Positions 1-7,799 are shown, numbered from the stretch's first letter. The stretch is 43,477 nucleotides of DNA from an uncultured Bacteroidales bacterium (GCA_946410455.1 CAMKAJ010000021.1:1-43477); one strand, 5' to 3'. Made by a program: numbers and translations. The notes: generated by a model from the sequence alone, not told the origin.

Positions 1-126
1 CACCACGACGGCGGAGGTTGCCAAAAAGAAGACTGCGGCTGCCACCACGACGGCGGAGGTTGCCAAAAAGAAGACTGCGGCTGCCACCACGACGGCGAAG
101 GTTGCCAAAAAGAAGACTGCGGCTGC
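1..126 (+). repeat. Three tandem 42-bp repeats
   Basis: Three head-to-tail 42-bp units start at positions 1, 43 and 85. The first two are identical and the third differs by one base visible in the text (gcgaag for gcggag). 42 is a multiple of three, so the array encodes a 14-residue protein repeat and copy number can vary without a frameshift. The array probably continues left of the window. Confidence 0.9.
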
Positions 127-166
127 CAAAAATAGCCCCGATGCGCGCGGCCGTTGTCATACTTAA
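2..166 (+). CDS. C-terminal end of Lys/Ala/Thr-rich repeat protein (histone H1-like tail), 5' end outside window
   Basis: A frame open from the left edge reads three copies of a 14-residue unit (TTTAEVAKKKTAAA, third copy with K for E) and then a short unique tail ending at the TAA at 164-166. Runs of KKK in an Ala/Thr background resemble the basic tails of bacterial histone H1-like proteins or HU proteins with extended tails, which bind DNA non-specifically; that assignment is inference from composition because the globular part lies outside the window. This frame is preferred over the Arg/Pro-rich alternative frame because it gives a coherent low-complexity basic protein and ends just after the start of the next gene. 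The end overlaps the glycosyltransferase start by 26 nt in another frame. Confidence 0.6.
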   Translation, partial: TTTAEVAKKKTAAATTTAEVAKKKTAAATTTAKVAKKKTAAAKNSPDARGRCHT

Positions 167-1181
167 TTGGAACACAGAGCATTATCTCCGCTCGTTCCTA
201 CCTGCGCTGCTGGCATCCTGCCCCAGGGATGCCGAGGTGGTGGTGGCGGACAACGGCTCGACTGATGGCTCCCTGGAGCTGCTGGCCTCTGAATTCAAAG
301 GCGTAAGGTTGCTGCCTCTCGGAGCCAACTACGGCTTTACGGGAGGCTACAATCGTGCTCTCGCTCAGCTCGATTCTGAGTTCTTCGTGCTGATTAATTC
401 CGATATTCTGGTGGAGCCGGGCTGGCTGGAACCGCTGCTCAGCTACATGGACGCGCATCCCGAGTGCGGAGTCTGCGGCCCCAAGCTGCATTCCCTCCTG
501 AATACGCCCGATGGCTGGCAGAAGACCTCCCGTTTTGAGTACGCCGGTGCTGCCGGAGGCCGAATGGACCGTCTGTGCTACCCATTCTGCCGTGGGCGCG
601 TGCTCCGGCGGGTCGAGGAAGACGAGGGACAGTACGACACCCCTGCGGATCTCCTTTGGGTGAGCGGCGCCTGCCTGCTCACGCGAGCCTCCCTCTGGCG
701 CGAGCTGGGCGGGCTGGACGAGCGCTTCTTTGCGCACATGGAAGAGATAGACTACTGCTGGCGTGCTCAACTGCGCGGCTGGAAGGTGGCGGTGGTACCA
801 CAGAGCTGCGTGTGGCATCTGGGTGGCGGTACGCTTACTCCCAAGTCTCCTTGGAAGCTTGAGCTGAACCATCGTAACAACCTGCTGCTCATGGAGAACA
901 ATCTCCCGGCAACGATCGGGCGCACGCGTGCGCGACTGCTTATATCGCTGAGGCTGATGCTCGACTGGGCATCGGCTGCCGTGTACATGCTGAGCGGGCG
1001 GCCTGCCGACTTCCGTGCGGTCGTGCGTGCCCACAAGGGGTACCACAAGCTCCGCGCAGGCTATAAAGATTCCGGCAAGGCGAGAGTTGCTGGATATTGC
1101 AAAGATTTCATTATCTTGCAGAGCCTTCTGAGGAGAGGCAAGATTTTTAGCTACTTGAGACGCTATGAAGATAGTCATTGA
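141..1181 (+). CDS. Family 2 glycosyltransferase (WbbL/rhamnosyltransferase-like)
   Basis: Transfers a sugar from a nucleotide-sugar donor to a cell-surface glycan at the cytoplasmic face; substrate unknown. From the ATG at 141 the protein has 346 residues. GT-A/GT2 signatures are visible in order: VVILNWN at the start, DNGSTDGS near residue 32, GYN, INSD (metal-binding DxD-like position), a WVSGACLL segment and HMEEIDYCWR, the acidic motif usually holding the catalytic base. The frame is open further upstream, but that extension only reads the 42-bp repeat of the preceding gene in the wrong frame, so 141 (MRAAVVILNWN) is the likely start. It overlaps the gene before by 26 nt and trkA by 17 nt, suggesting co-transcription. 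Family is clear; the exact acceptor cannot be told. Confidence 0.85.
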   Translation: MRAAVVILNWNTEHYLRSFLPALLASCPRDAEVVVADNGSTDGSLELLASEFKGVRLLPLGANYGFTGGYNRALAQLDSEFFVLINSDILVEPGWLEPLLSYMDAHPECGVCGPKLHSLLNTPDGWQKTSRFEYAGAAGGRMDRLCYPFCRGRVLRRVEEDEGQYDTPADLLWVSGACLLTRASLWRELGGLDERFFAHMEEIDYCWRAQLRGWKVAVVPQSCVWHLGGGTLTPKSPWKLELNHRNNLLLMENNLPATIGRTRARLLISLRLMLDWASAAVYMLSGRPADFRAVVRAHKGYHKLRAGYKDSGKARVAGYCKDFIILQSLLRRGKIFSYLRRYEDSH

Positions 1182-2529
1182 GGGCGCCGGCGAGATTGGC
1201 TCCCACCTTGCAAAAATGCTTCGGGCAGAAGCTAATGAAGTGACGGTAATCGATAACGACGTCCACCGCCTCTCAGCGCTCGGCGGTTATGCCGACGTAG
1301 AGACCGTCCTGGGCAATCCTTCGTCTATAAAAACCCTGAAGGAAGCCGGGGTGGCGCGGGCCGACTTGTTCATCGCCGTCTATCCATTTACTACGCAGGA
1401 GGTGAATATCGTGGGAGCCCTTCTTGCCAAGCAGCTGGGTGCGGCGCGCGTTATTGCGAGAATCAACGACGAGGATTACCTTGCTGCAGAGAACCGCCTG
1501 CTCTTCAAGGAGTTGGGCATTGAGCTCATGTTCTACCCGGAGAAGAGTGCAGCGGACGAAATAGTGACTTCGCTAAGGAATGTGGCATCGTCTGACACAA
1601 TGGATTTCGCGCACGGCAAGCTGCAGATATCCGTTTTCAAGATAGACGAAGATTCTCCGATGGTAGATCTCAAGCTGGAGGAGTTCATCCAGACCATGAC
1701 GCCGGAAGAAACATCTCTTTTCCGCATCATAGCCATCTCCCGCGAGGACAAGACCATCATCCCCAAATTCGACACCAAATTCCTCTTCGGCGACCTGCTG
1801 TTTACAGTTTCCAAGCGTGAGGGCATGAAGAGCCTAGTCAAGTACTTCGGCAAGTCCGAGAAGAGTGTAGGAAGGGTGATGATTCTGGGCGGCGGCCCAT
1901 TGGCAGAGATGGTGGCGCGCGCCCTTTCGCCCCAGATGTCGGCGGTGAAAATAATAGAGAAAGATAAAGAACGCTGTGCTGCACTCTCTGAGCGTCTGCC
2001 GGAAACTGTGATGATTGTAAACGGCGATGGTAGCAATTCCGACTTTCTGTACGAGGAAGGGATACGCGACTACGATGCATTTATCGCGCTCACAGACAGC
2101 GACGAGAGTAACGTGCTTTCTTGCGTAGTGGCCAAGAAGTTCGGCGTTCAGCGTACTTTAGCTGAGGTGGAGAATATAGAGTACATCCGCCTGGCAGAAG
2201 AGATGGGAGTGGATACTGTAATCAACAAGAAGCTCATTACCGCCGGCAAGATTTTTAAGTTCACGCTGTCCGGCAAGGCCCGCTTCGTTAAGTATATGTC
2301 CGGGAGCAACGCCGAGATTATTGAATATACCGTTGCGCCCGGCAGCGCCATTACCAAGAAGCCGCTCAAAGATCTGAATTTCCCTACCAACGCCATCATT
2401 GCGGGCGTTGTGCGGGGCAGCGATTCATTTATTGCAGTGGGGGATACGCTTATCGAGGATTACGACCGCGTGGCTATTCTGGCTCTGCCGCAGTCGATAA
2501 AAGAAATCGATAAATTCTTCAAGGCCTGA
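1165..2529 (+). CDS. trkA: Trk potassium-uptake regulatory subunit TrkA
   Basis: Cytoplasmic NAD(H)-binding gating subunit of the Trk/Ktr K+ uptake system; normally binds the TrkH channel at the inner membrane. 454 residues, the usual length for the two-repeat TrkA. It has a first Rossmann fold starting MKIVIEGAGEIG with a conserved acidic residue (VIDND) at the end of beta-2, a first TrkA_C-type region around residues 140-215, a second Rossmann fold near residue 235 (VMILGGGPLAEMVA, then IIEKD), and a second TrkA_C domain in about the last 85 residues. No trkH lies nearby in the window. The start overlaps the upstream glycosyltransferase by 17 nt, so it is probably in the same transcript, although the functional link is not obvious. 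Confidence 0.93.
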   Translation: MKIVIEGAGEIGSHLAKMLRAEANEVTVIDNDVHRLSALGGYADVETVLGNPSSIKTLKEAGVARADLFIAVYPFTTQEVNIVGALLAKQLGAARVIARINDEDYLAAENRLLFKELGIELMFYPEKSAADEIVTSLRNVASSDTMDFAHGKLQISVFKIDEDSPMVDLKLEEFIQTMTPEETSLFRIIAISREDKTIIPKFDTKFLFGDLLFTVSKREGMKSLVKYFGKSEKSVGRVMILGGGPLAEMVARALSPQMSAVKIIEKDKERCAALSERLPETVMIVNGDGSNSDFLYEEGIRDYDAFIALTDSDESNVLSCVVAKKFGVQRTLAEVENIEYIRLAEEMGVDTVINKKLITAGKIFKFTLSGKARFVKYMSGSNAEIIEYTVAPGSAITKKPLKDLNFPTNAIIAGVVRGSDSFIAVGDTLIEDYDRVAILALPQSIKEIDKFFKA

Positions 2530-2533
2530 CACG

Positions 2534-2560
2534 AAAAGGCGGCTGCGCGGTAGAACCGCC
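2534..2560 (-). terminator. Rho-independent terminator of the HI0933-family gene
   Basis: GGCGG (2538-2542) pairs with CCGCC (2556-2560). Read on the minus strand the hairpin is followed by TTTT (2534-2537). It sits two bases beyond the stop codon of the minus-strand gene and between two convergent genes. The stem is short, so confidence is moderate. Confidence 0.45.
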
Positions 2561-2561
2561 G

Positions 2562-3950
2562 TTAGTCGCATGTTGCTGCGGCAGCTTTCTGTCCCGCAAG
2601 GAATCCGGTAGCGAATGCAATCTGGAGGTTGTAGCCTCCGGTATCGGCGTCAAGGTCGAGCGCCTCTCCGCAGAAATGCAAGCCAGGCACGATGCGGGAT
2701 TCCAGCGTCTTGGGCACAACGTCGTCCAGACTGATGCCGCCGGCGGTTATTACCGCACGTTCCCATCCTACGTAGCCATCGATATCGAAGCGCCACTCTT
2801 TGAGCGCTTTGGCTATGCTTACCAGGTTCACCCAAACCTTTGTGTCGGCGCGTCCCCGACGCTCCAGAGTGATTATCTCGGGATGAGTGGCGGTGAACGC
2901 GGGAATCAGCTCCCACGGCATTAGTTTGCCCAGAAGTATGCGGCAGCGCTCTTTTTCGCGGATGCGTAAGCTCCTGGGATCCCGGGCAATTTCTTCCCAC
3001 AGCTCTTTAACTCTGGTGGTAAGCTCCGTGAGGCTTACTCCCGGTTTGAGATCCAGCTCCAGAGCAACTCGGGAGCCGTTTACCAGGGCCTTCACGGCCT
3101 TTCGGCTCAACTGGAACCCCAGCGGCCCTTCTATTCCGCCGTCGGTAAAATCTATATCCCCGAATCCGCTCTCGGCCTCGTTGCCCTGAATAATGAGGCG
3201 GGCGCCGACATTCTTAAGGCAGATGCCGCAGAACTTTTGCCCCAGCTCGGTGGGCGGCGTCTCGCGCGGGATGTGGCGGGGGAGTGCTCCCTCGGCCATG
3301 CCGGATTGGGCGGAGCGGTCTTTGTAGCCCCTCGGCACCAGGGCGGTGAGCGAAGGGAAGAGCGCCGTAACGCTGTGTCCCATAGCGCCGGCCCAGCGGA
3401 GTCCGTCGCCGGTGCTGCCAGTTGCCGGGTAACTCAGGCCGCCTGTGGCTACTATGAGTTTCTGGCACAGATGCGCACTGCCGTCGGCCATCAGCACCCG
3501 GAAGCCGCGTGCCTCAGTGCATTCTATCGATGTTACCTCCGCCTCGGTTTGAATAACAACCCCAAGCCCGTGGCACGCACGCACCAGCGCGTCAACCACA
3601 TCGGCGGAGCGGTGAGATGCCGGGAAAGCCCGATCGCCCCTTTCTACCACGCTCTCCATTCCGTGCCTGGCAAAAAAGTCTATGAGCCGCTCTGGCGGGA
3701 GACTGTAGAATGCGGGCCGCAGGAATTTGGCTCCTGAGCGAATATGTGCAGAGAAAGAATTCCAATCTTTGACATTGGTAAAATTGCAGCGCCCTTTGCC
3801 GGTAATCATTATCTTGCGCCCTGGGCGGGGCATCTTCTCCAGTATGCATACCCTCAGGCTCTTCCCCTCGTCGGCGGCCGCAGACGCAGCACTGTATGCC
3901 GCCATCAGTCCGGAAGCTCCGGCACCTATTACCAAAATGTCGTATTTCAT
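2562..3950 (-). CDS. HI0933/YhiN (BaiN-like) family FAD-dependent oxidoreductase
   Basis: Flavoprotein of the HI0933 family, soluble, physiological substrate unknown; distant relatives include BaiN, reported to act on bile-acid intermediates in clostridia. N-terminal dinucleotide-binding motif VIGAGASGLMAAY (residues 6-18), then PGRKIMITGKGRCNFTN, the family signature near residues 43-59, an internal VATGGLSYPATGSTGDG segment, and the C-terminal VITAGGISLDDV and FCGEALDLDADTGGYNLQ motif that closes the FAD site. At 462 residues it is longer than usual (about 400-420); extra sequence of roughly 25-30 residues lies after LTALVPRGYKD. It starts at the ATG at 3950, 19 nt from a -7-like box on the minus strand, and diverges from the small-protein/lipoprotein operon. 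Confidence 0.9.
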   Translation of the reverse strand: MKYDILVIGAGASGLMAAYSAASAAADEGKSLRVCILEKMPRPGRKIMITGKGRCNFTNVKDWNSFSAHIRSGAKFLRPAFYSLPPERLIDFFARHGMESVVERGDRAFPASHRSADVVDALVRACHGLGVVIQTEAEVTSIECTEARGFRVLMADGSAHLCQKLIVATGGLSYPATGSTGDGLRWAGAMGHSVTALFPSLTALVPRGYKDRSAQSGMAEGALPRHIPRETPPTELGQKFCGICLKNVGARLIIQGNEAESGFGDIDFTDGGIEGPLGFQLSRKAVKALVNGSRVALELDLKPGVSLTELTTRVKELWEEIARDPRSLRIREKERCRILLGKLMPWELIPAFTATHPEIITLERRGRADTKVWVNLVSIAKALKEWRFDIDGYVGWERAVITAGGISLDDVVPKTLESRIVPGLHFCGEALDLDADTGGYNLQIAFATGFLAGQKAAAATCD

Positions 3951-3969
3951 TATGTTGATAAACTGTTTA

Positions 3970-3977
3970 CAAATATA
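3970..3977 (-). promoter_or_regulatory. Bacteroidota -7 box for the HI0933-family gene
   Basis: The minus strand reads TATATTTG, a full match to TAnnTTTG, 19 nt before the start codon at 3950. No clear -33 TTTG is seen. It is back to back with the plus-strand promoter at 3987-4019. Confidence 0.45.
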
Positions 3978-3986
3978 GATATTCTT

Positions 3987-4019
3987 TTTGGGGGACTGTT
4001 GATATTCTTGTTAATTTTG
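3987..4019 (+). promoter_or_regulatory. Bacteroidota-type promoter for the small ORF and BACON lipoprotein
   Basis: A -33 TTTG (3987-3990) and a -7 box TAATTTTG (4012-4019) are separated by 21 nt, matching the known Bacteroidota sigma-ABfr pattern TTTG-N19-21-TAnnTTTG. The leader to the ATG at 4055 is about 30 nt. Confidence 0.6.
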
Positions 4020-4054
4020 TGAGCTAAGGCTTAGTTTATTTTTTTTATCTAAAT

Positions 4055-4198
4055 ATGTCTGTCATTACAAAAGAATTCCACAAGCGCGTCTATCAGGCGC
4101 CTGCCGCCGACGTCAGTCAAGTCCTCGAGGACGTCGTGCTTTGTACCAGCGGCGAGACCGAGGATTGGGTTTATGATGGGGAGGAGTTTGGAATATGA
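4055..4198 (+). CDS. Small 47-residue protein coupled to the BACON lipoprotein
   Basis: ATG at 4055, TGA at 4196-4198. The protein begins MSVITKEFHKRVYQAPAADV and ends with an acidic, aromatic tail (EDWVYDGEEFGI); the middle has VLEDVVLCTSGE. It has no signal peptide or membrane segment. Support for its being real: a good promoter 36 nt upstream, sensible composition, and an ATGA overlap that couples it to the lipoprotein gene starting at 4195. The pattern YxxP followed by LCxSG resembles very short uncharacterised proteins often seen in Bacteroidales next to exported beta-sandwich proteins (my recollection, not checked). Function unknown; it could be a chaperone-like or regulatory small protein, or a coupling leader. 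Confidence 0.65.
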   Translation: MSVITKEFHKRVYQAPAADVSQVLEDVVLCTSGETEDWVYDGEEFGI

Positions 4199-7125
4199 AA
4201 AAGCTCCACGCAATTTCCGGGCTGATGATGGCAGCTATCGTCGCCCTCAGCGGATGCCAGCCCAAAGAGCAGGTTGAGGTGCTTGTGTATCCTGACACTT
4301 TCTCTGTAACTGCCTCACTTGACGGCACCAAGACTACCAACGGCGGATTATCTACCCTGTGGGCCGAGAATGATGCTATCAACGTATTCTTTACCCAGGA
4401 CAATACTTTCCAGAGCGCCGGCAAGCTCACTCTCAGCGATGGTGCAGACACCAAGAAAGGAGTATTCACAGCCGAGTCTTCCCCCGCAGTGGGTACCGGT
4501 GAGCATGACTGGTATGCAGTTTATCCTTACAACGACAAACGTACGAGCCCTGCATCTTATACTAAGGAAGACGGTTACGTATATGTAGGCGATACCCGTG
4601 GCCTCACCCAGTCTGTGTACAATGTGTTGGACGTCGTTTGCGGAAGCGCCTGCCCTATGTATGCAGTTGCAAAGAATGTTACAGGCACGAACCCTGCTTT
4701 TACGATGAAGCAGCTGGCTTCAGTAATCGAGTTCAAGGTAGTCAACAAGACCGGCGCCCCTCTCAAGGTATCCAGCGTGACGCTTGACGAGAGCGAGTCC
4801 GGAGAGGCTGTGGTGGGTTCATTCTTCATGGACTTTACAGGAGAGGCCCCCGTTTATACAAAGAGCGACGACAGCAGTTATTGGTCCAGCCTGGCTGTTA
4901 CCAGGATTGCCAACCCTGGCGAACTTGCAGTTGATGAGGCCGCTTTTGTGTATATGCCCATCAAGCCCTACACCCATGTCGATACCCAGGATTTCAAGGT
5001 AATCGTTGAGGGCGAGCAGGGCGGAAAGGAAGGCAAGGCAGTGCTGACCCTGCGTCCGGCTGCAGAGAAATGCACTTTCGCCGCCGGCAAGATCAAGACC
5101 GTCACGCTCAATGTTGAGACCTTCGAGGTAGACCCCGATCCCGCTTTCGTATTCAATACCGAAGAGGCTATTACCGCTCTGGGACAGGTGGTCCCCGGTG
5201 CTGATAATGATGGCGCAACCAGCCTGGATGGCGTTACTCTTACTTCCACCGACGGCATCCAGCTCAGCTTCAGCAAGGGCTCCGCATCTACCGTTCCCCG
5301 TCTCTGGAAGACCAGTACGGCTTATGACCTCAGGTTCTACAAGGGCAATACCTTGAGTTTTGCTGCCCCCGCAGGCTATTCCATCGTGCGCATTGCCTTC
5401 GACGGAGCTAAGGCCGACAAGACAGCCACTTCAAACCCCGAGGGCTATTCTGCCGGCGAGTGGACTGGTAAGTCCTCCACCGTGCTGCTGTATCCCGGTG
5501 AGACCTTCAATGTTGATAAGATTTTCGTAGTGCTGGAGAGCGGTGAGAATCCTCTCGAACCTTGGCTGACAGTGAATCCTACGAGCGTGAGCGTAAAGGC
5601 CGCAGCCTCCACCTCTACCGTTGCCGTATCTTCCGACGATGCCGCCTGGACAGTGAGTACCACTGCAAGCTGGTTCACCGTAGAAAAGGATGGCAATTCT
5701 GTGAAGATTAGCGTCGAGGCTAACGACAGCGATAAAGAACGCAGCGAGCTCTTTGTGGTCAAGCATGCCACTTCTTCGCTACTCGAAGTTAACGTTACCG
5801 TGACCCAGGAAGCCGGCGAGGCTCCCGCTACGATTGCTAATGCCCTTGCGGGAGAAGCCGAAACTTCATATAGAATAGCTTCTGCTACCATCGTGTCTCA
5901 GGTAAAGGGGAATCTCTTTGTCTCGGATGGCACTGGCGTAATTCTTGTCTATAATAAGAACAATACTCTTGAAAAGGGGCAGAAGATTTCTATCTCTGGA
6001 AAGACCAAGGCTTATAATGGCCTGCGTGAGTTTGAGAATCCGACTATTACCGTTCTTGACGGGACTGAGAGTGTGTCGCTTACTCCCGAGGCTTGGACAG
6101 ATGAGCAAATGGCCGGAGCATATGGACAAGGAAATGAAAAAGTAGCTTACGTGTCCTACACAGCTACGCTTTCTAGCGCAAACAACGGTATTATCCCAGG
6201 TTCTGAGGCCATTCTTTACATGAGCAAGGCTGACGGCGTTTCTACAACCCAGGATAAGACATATATTTTGACGGGTTTCGTATATGGATGGACTGATTAT
6301 AAAAAGGATGGCGTGACGACCAAGGAGGTGTGCATGTACGTTGAGAAAGCGGTAAATGCTGAAAGTGGGACCCCCGACCCTTATCTCACATTAAACGGTA
6401 GTAATAATGCGACAGTTTCATTCGATGCAGTTCCTGCTGCTAATCAAGAGGTAAAGGTTGCTAGCGACAATGATGAGTGGACTGTTACCGGTGCTCCCGA
6501 TTGGGTGACTGTTCGGGAAGACAAAGAGAATTCCAAGATTATTATTGCTGTTTCCGAGAATACTGGAGACAAGCGTCAGGCAGAGCTCTCAGTCAACCAC
6601 TCTAACGGTGAATTGGTAAGAACTCTAACCGTGATACAGGCAGCTAAACCTTCCGGAGAAACCGGGTCGAATACTTGCACCTTAAGCAATGCTGATATTG
6701 TTGCGGCTGGTGATGGTGCTGATGGTTACAAGAGCTGGAAAGTCACGAACTCTGAAGGAATGATTTTTAATGCGTATGCAATCAAGAAGGCGCATAGTAA
6801 CAAGACTAGCGACTATCATTATTTGCAGATAAAAAAATATACAACAAATCAGCCTTATTTTATTCAGATTCCGGAACTTGGTACCAAGATTATTAGTATT
6901 AAGATGACGGTTTCGAATACTCAAAAGCCTATGGATGGAGGATCAAACTCTTCATCTTTGTTCTTCAGCGCATCCAATACAACAGATGCGGCGGGTGATG
7001 GAGTAGTGAGCGCTTCAGGAGCTTCTACTGTAACCATAGATGCTTCATCTTTAAATCTTAATACAGGATATATTACAGCATCCGGTGCTGTCAGGATCTG
7101 GGATATAGAAATTTCCTATAATTAA
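4195..7125 (+). CDS. Surface lipoprotein with fimbrillin-like N-terminus and two BACON domains
   Basis: 976 residues. Signal peptide with lipobox LSGC (lipidated Cys21). Residues about 30-310 resemble fimbrillin-like beta-sandwich proteins (SLDGTKTTNGG, LWAENDAINVFFT near the start). A BACON domain spans roughly 455-542 (PWLTVNPTSVSV ... AAWTVSTTASWFTV ... VTVTQEAG), then an OB-fold-like segment about 545-720 (VSQVKGNLFVSDGTGVI), a second BACON domain about 728-818 (EWTVTGAPDWVTV ... LTVIQAAK) and a C-terminal beta-rich domain about 823-976. BACON domains are thought to bind carbohydrate or mucin; the protein is probably on the cell surface. No catalytic domain is recognised. From about residue 560 on, codons become visibly more AT-rich than in the first half, which could reflect domain shuffling. 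A hairpin terminator follows at 7143. Confidence 0.85.
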   Translation: MKKLHAISGLMMAAIVALSGCQPKEQVEVLVYPDTFSVTASLDGTKTTNGGLSTLWAENDAINVFFTQDNTFQSAGKLTLSDGADTKKGVFTAESSPAVGTGEHDWYAVYPYNDKRTSPASYTKEDGYVYVGDTRGLTQSVYNVLDVVCGSACPMYAVAKNVTGTNPAFTMKQLASVIEFKVVNKTGAPLKVSSVTLDESESGEAVVGSFFMDFTGEAPVYTKSDDSSYWSSLAVTRIANPGELAVDEAAFVYMPIKPYTHVDTQDFKVIVEGEQGGKEGKAVLTLRPAAEKCTFAAGKIKTVTLNVETFEVDPDPAFVFNTEEAITALGQVVPGADNDGATSLDGVTLTSTDGIQLSFSKGSASTVPRLWKTSTAYDLRFYKGNTLSFAAPAGYSIVRIAFDGAKADKTATSNPEGYSAGEWTGKSSTVLLYPGETFNVDKIFVVLESGENPLEPWLTVNPTSVSVKAAASTSTVAVSSDDAAWTVSTTASWFTVEKDGNSVKISVEANDSDKERSELFVVKHATSSLLEVNVTVTQEAGEAPATIANALAGEAETSYRIASATIVSQVKGNLFVSDGTGVILVYNKNNTLEKGQKISISGKTKAYNGLREFENPTITVLDGTESVSLTPEAWTDEQMAGAYGQGNEKVAYVSYTATLSSANNGIIPGSEAILYMSKADGVSTTQDKTYILTGFVYGWTDYKKDGVTTKEVCMYVEKAVNAESGTPDPYLTLNGSNNATVSFDAVPAANQEVKVASDNDEWTVTGAPDWVTVREDKENSKIIIAVSENTGDKRQAELSVNHSNGELVRTLTVIQAAKPSGETGSNTCTLSNADIVAAGDGADGYKSWKVTNSEGMIFNAYAIKKAHSNKTSDYHYLQIKKYTTNQPYFIQIPELGTKIISIKMTVSNTQKPMDGGSNSSSLFFSASNTTDAAGDGVVSASGASTVTIDASSLNLNTGYITASGAVRIWDIEISYN

Positions 7126-7142
7126 TGTTTTAATTAGTGTTT

Positions 7143-7168
7143 TCAGCGGCCTCCTCGGGGGCCGCTGA
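7143..7168 (+). terminator. Rho-independent terminator after the BACON lipoprotein
   Basis: Perfect 9-bp stem TCAGCGGCC (7143-7151) / GGCCGCTGA (7160-7168), 8-nt loop, followed by TTGTTAT. It lies 18 nt after the stop codon at 7125. Confidence 0.65.
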
Positions 7169-7200
7169 TTGTTATAACTTCCGCTGCTGGGGCTCCCTCT

Positions 7201-7304
7201 GAAAGGATTGACAGACCCCTTTCTGTCCTTTCCCGTCCACTTTCAGGTCTGGAACCCGAAGAAAACTCCGCTGAAAGGATTGTAGGACCTCTCCCGGTCC
7301 TTTC
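7201..7304. repeat. Pair of 32-bp hairpin repeats at 72-bp spacing
   Basis: Two units, 7201-7232 and 7273-7304, each begin GAAAGGATTG and end TCCTTTC, so GAAAGGA/TCCTTTC form inverted ends of the same length unit. The flanks are also similar (CTGAAAGGATTG in both). No convincing gene covers them; the open frames here only echo the repeats. They lie between the lipoprotein terminator and the tRNA. Nature unknown: an intergenic repeat family or decayed element. Confidence 0.6.
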
Positions 7305-7510
7305 GCGTAAAAGAATTGACGGAAAGTTATAGAGGTCCCTTACATCACCTCCAGTCAAGATCTGTCTACTATCCCTTCCGATACATCCATCCTGGCGTTC
7401 AAGTCCTTACTCGCCAGCTATTTACGCATTCTGCCTGCATAAAACAACGTGCTGGCAAAAGCGGTATTCCCTTGAGTTATAGAGAGTAGGCCGCCAGGGT
7501 GGATCACAAT

Positions 7511-7624
7511 TGCCACGAAATCAACGCTAGACTGCTCACGTGTATCTCGTGGCAGTGTTTCTTAAGAAATCGGCGTTTTTCTGGCCACGAAATCAACGGT
7601 AGACCGTTCACGTGTATCTCGTGT
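7511..7624. repeat. Two copies of an approximately 42-bp inverted-repeat unit
   Basis: Copy 1 (7511-7554) has ends TGCCACGA / TCGTGGCA. Copy 2 (about 7584-7624) shares the core CACGAAATCAACG-TAGAC-TCACGTGTATCTCGTG with few changes. Copy 2 also contains the perfect inner palindrome AACGGT-AG-ACCGTT (7595-7608); copy 1 has a degenerate version. The copies are separated by about 30 bp. The rest of the gap 7169-7697 shows no credible gene or other RNA that I can recognise. Confidence 0.65.
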
Positions 7625-7697
7625 CCTAGGTGCTGACTCGGGGTGGGGCCGGGGTAAGAAAAAAGCGGCAGTGGAGAACTGTCGCTGGAGAGAAGCG

Positions 7698-7768
7698 AGC
7701 AGGATAAGGGAGTCGAACCCTCCTCCTTGGCTTGGGAAGCCAATGCACTACCGATGTGCTAATCCTGC
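7698..7768 (-). tRNA. tRNA-Gly(CCC)
   Basis: Read on the minus strand: acceptor GCAGGAT (7768-7762) pairs with ATCCTGC (7705-7699), discriminator U at 7698; D-arm with the conserved GG in CATCGGTAGTG; anticodon stem TTGGC/GCCAA with loop TTCCCAA, giving anticodon CCC; T-arm with GGGTTCGACTCCC. CCA is not encoded. A full -7 box lies 11 nt upstream on the minus strand. U at the discriminator position fits bacterial glycine tRNAs. Confidence 0.95.
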
Positions 7769-7779
7769 AGTGTGGACCG

Positions 7780-7787
7780 CAAAGATA
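7780..7787 (-). promoter_or_regulatory. -7 box for tRNA-Gly
   Basis: The minus strand reads TATCTTTG, a full match to TAnnTTTG, 11 nt from the mature tRNA 5' end at 7768. It diverges from the flippase promoter at 7800-7807. Confidence 0.6.
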
Positions 7788-7799
7788 TAATTTTTTTCG

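Noticed and set aside
18..140. N-terminal Arg/Pro-rich extension of the first glycosyltransferase
   Set aside because: It reads the 42-bp repeat in the wrong frame; the GT2 fold begins right at the ATG at 141 and the repeat makes sense in the other frame.
3278..3293. Small hairpin (GGGAG-TG-CTCCC) in the HI0933-family gene near the extra residues
   Set aside because: Looked for a third palindromic insertion; the stem is too short and the extra residues too weakly bounded to call one.
7143..7358. 71-residue minus-strand frame with repeated RERT...ILS peptide
   Set aside because: Covers the terminator and the 72-bp repeat pair; no start signal and no protein-like composition.
7504..7743. 79-residue minus-strand frame with repeated HEIHV...LISW peptide
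   Set aside because: It covers the inverted-repeat pair and the tRNA-Gly gene; the peptide repeat simply reflects the DNA repeat.
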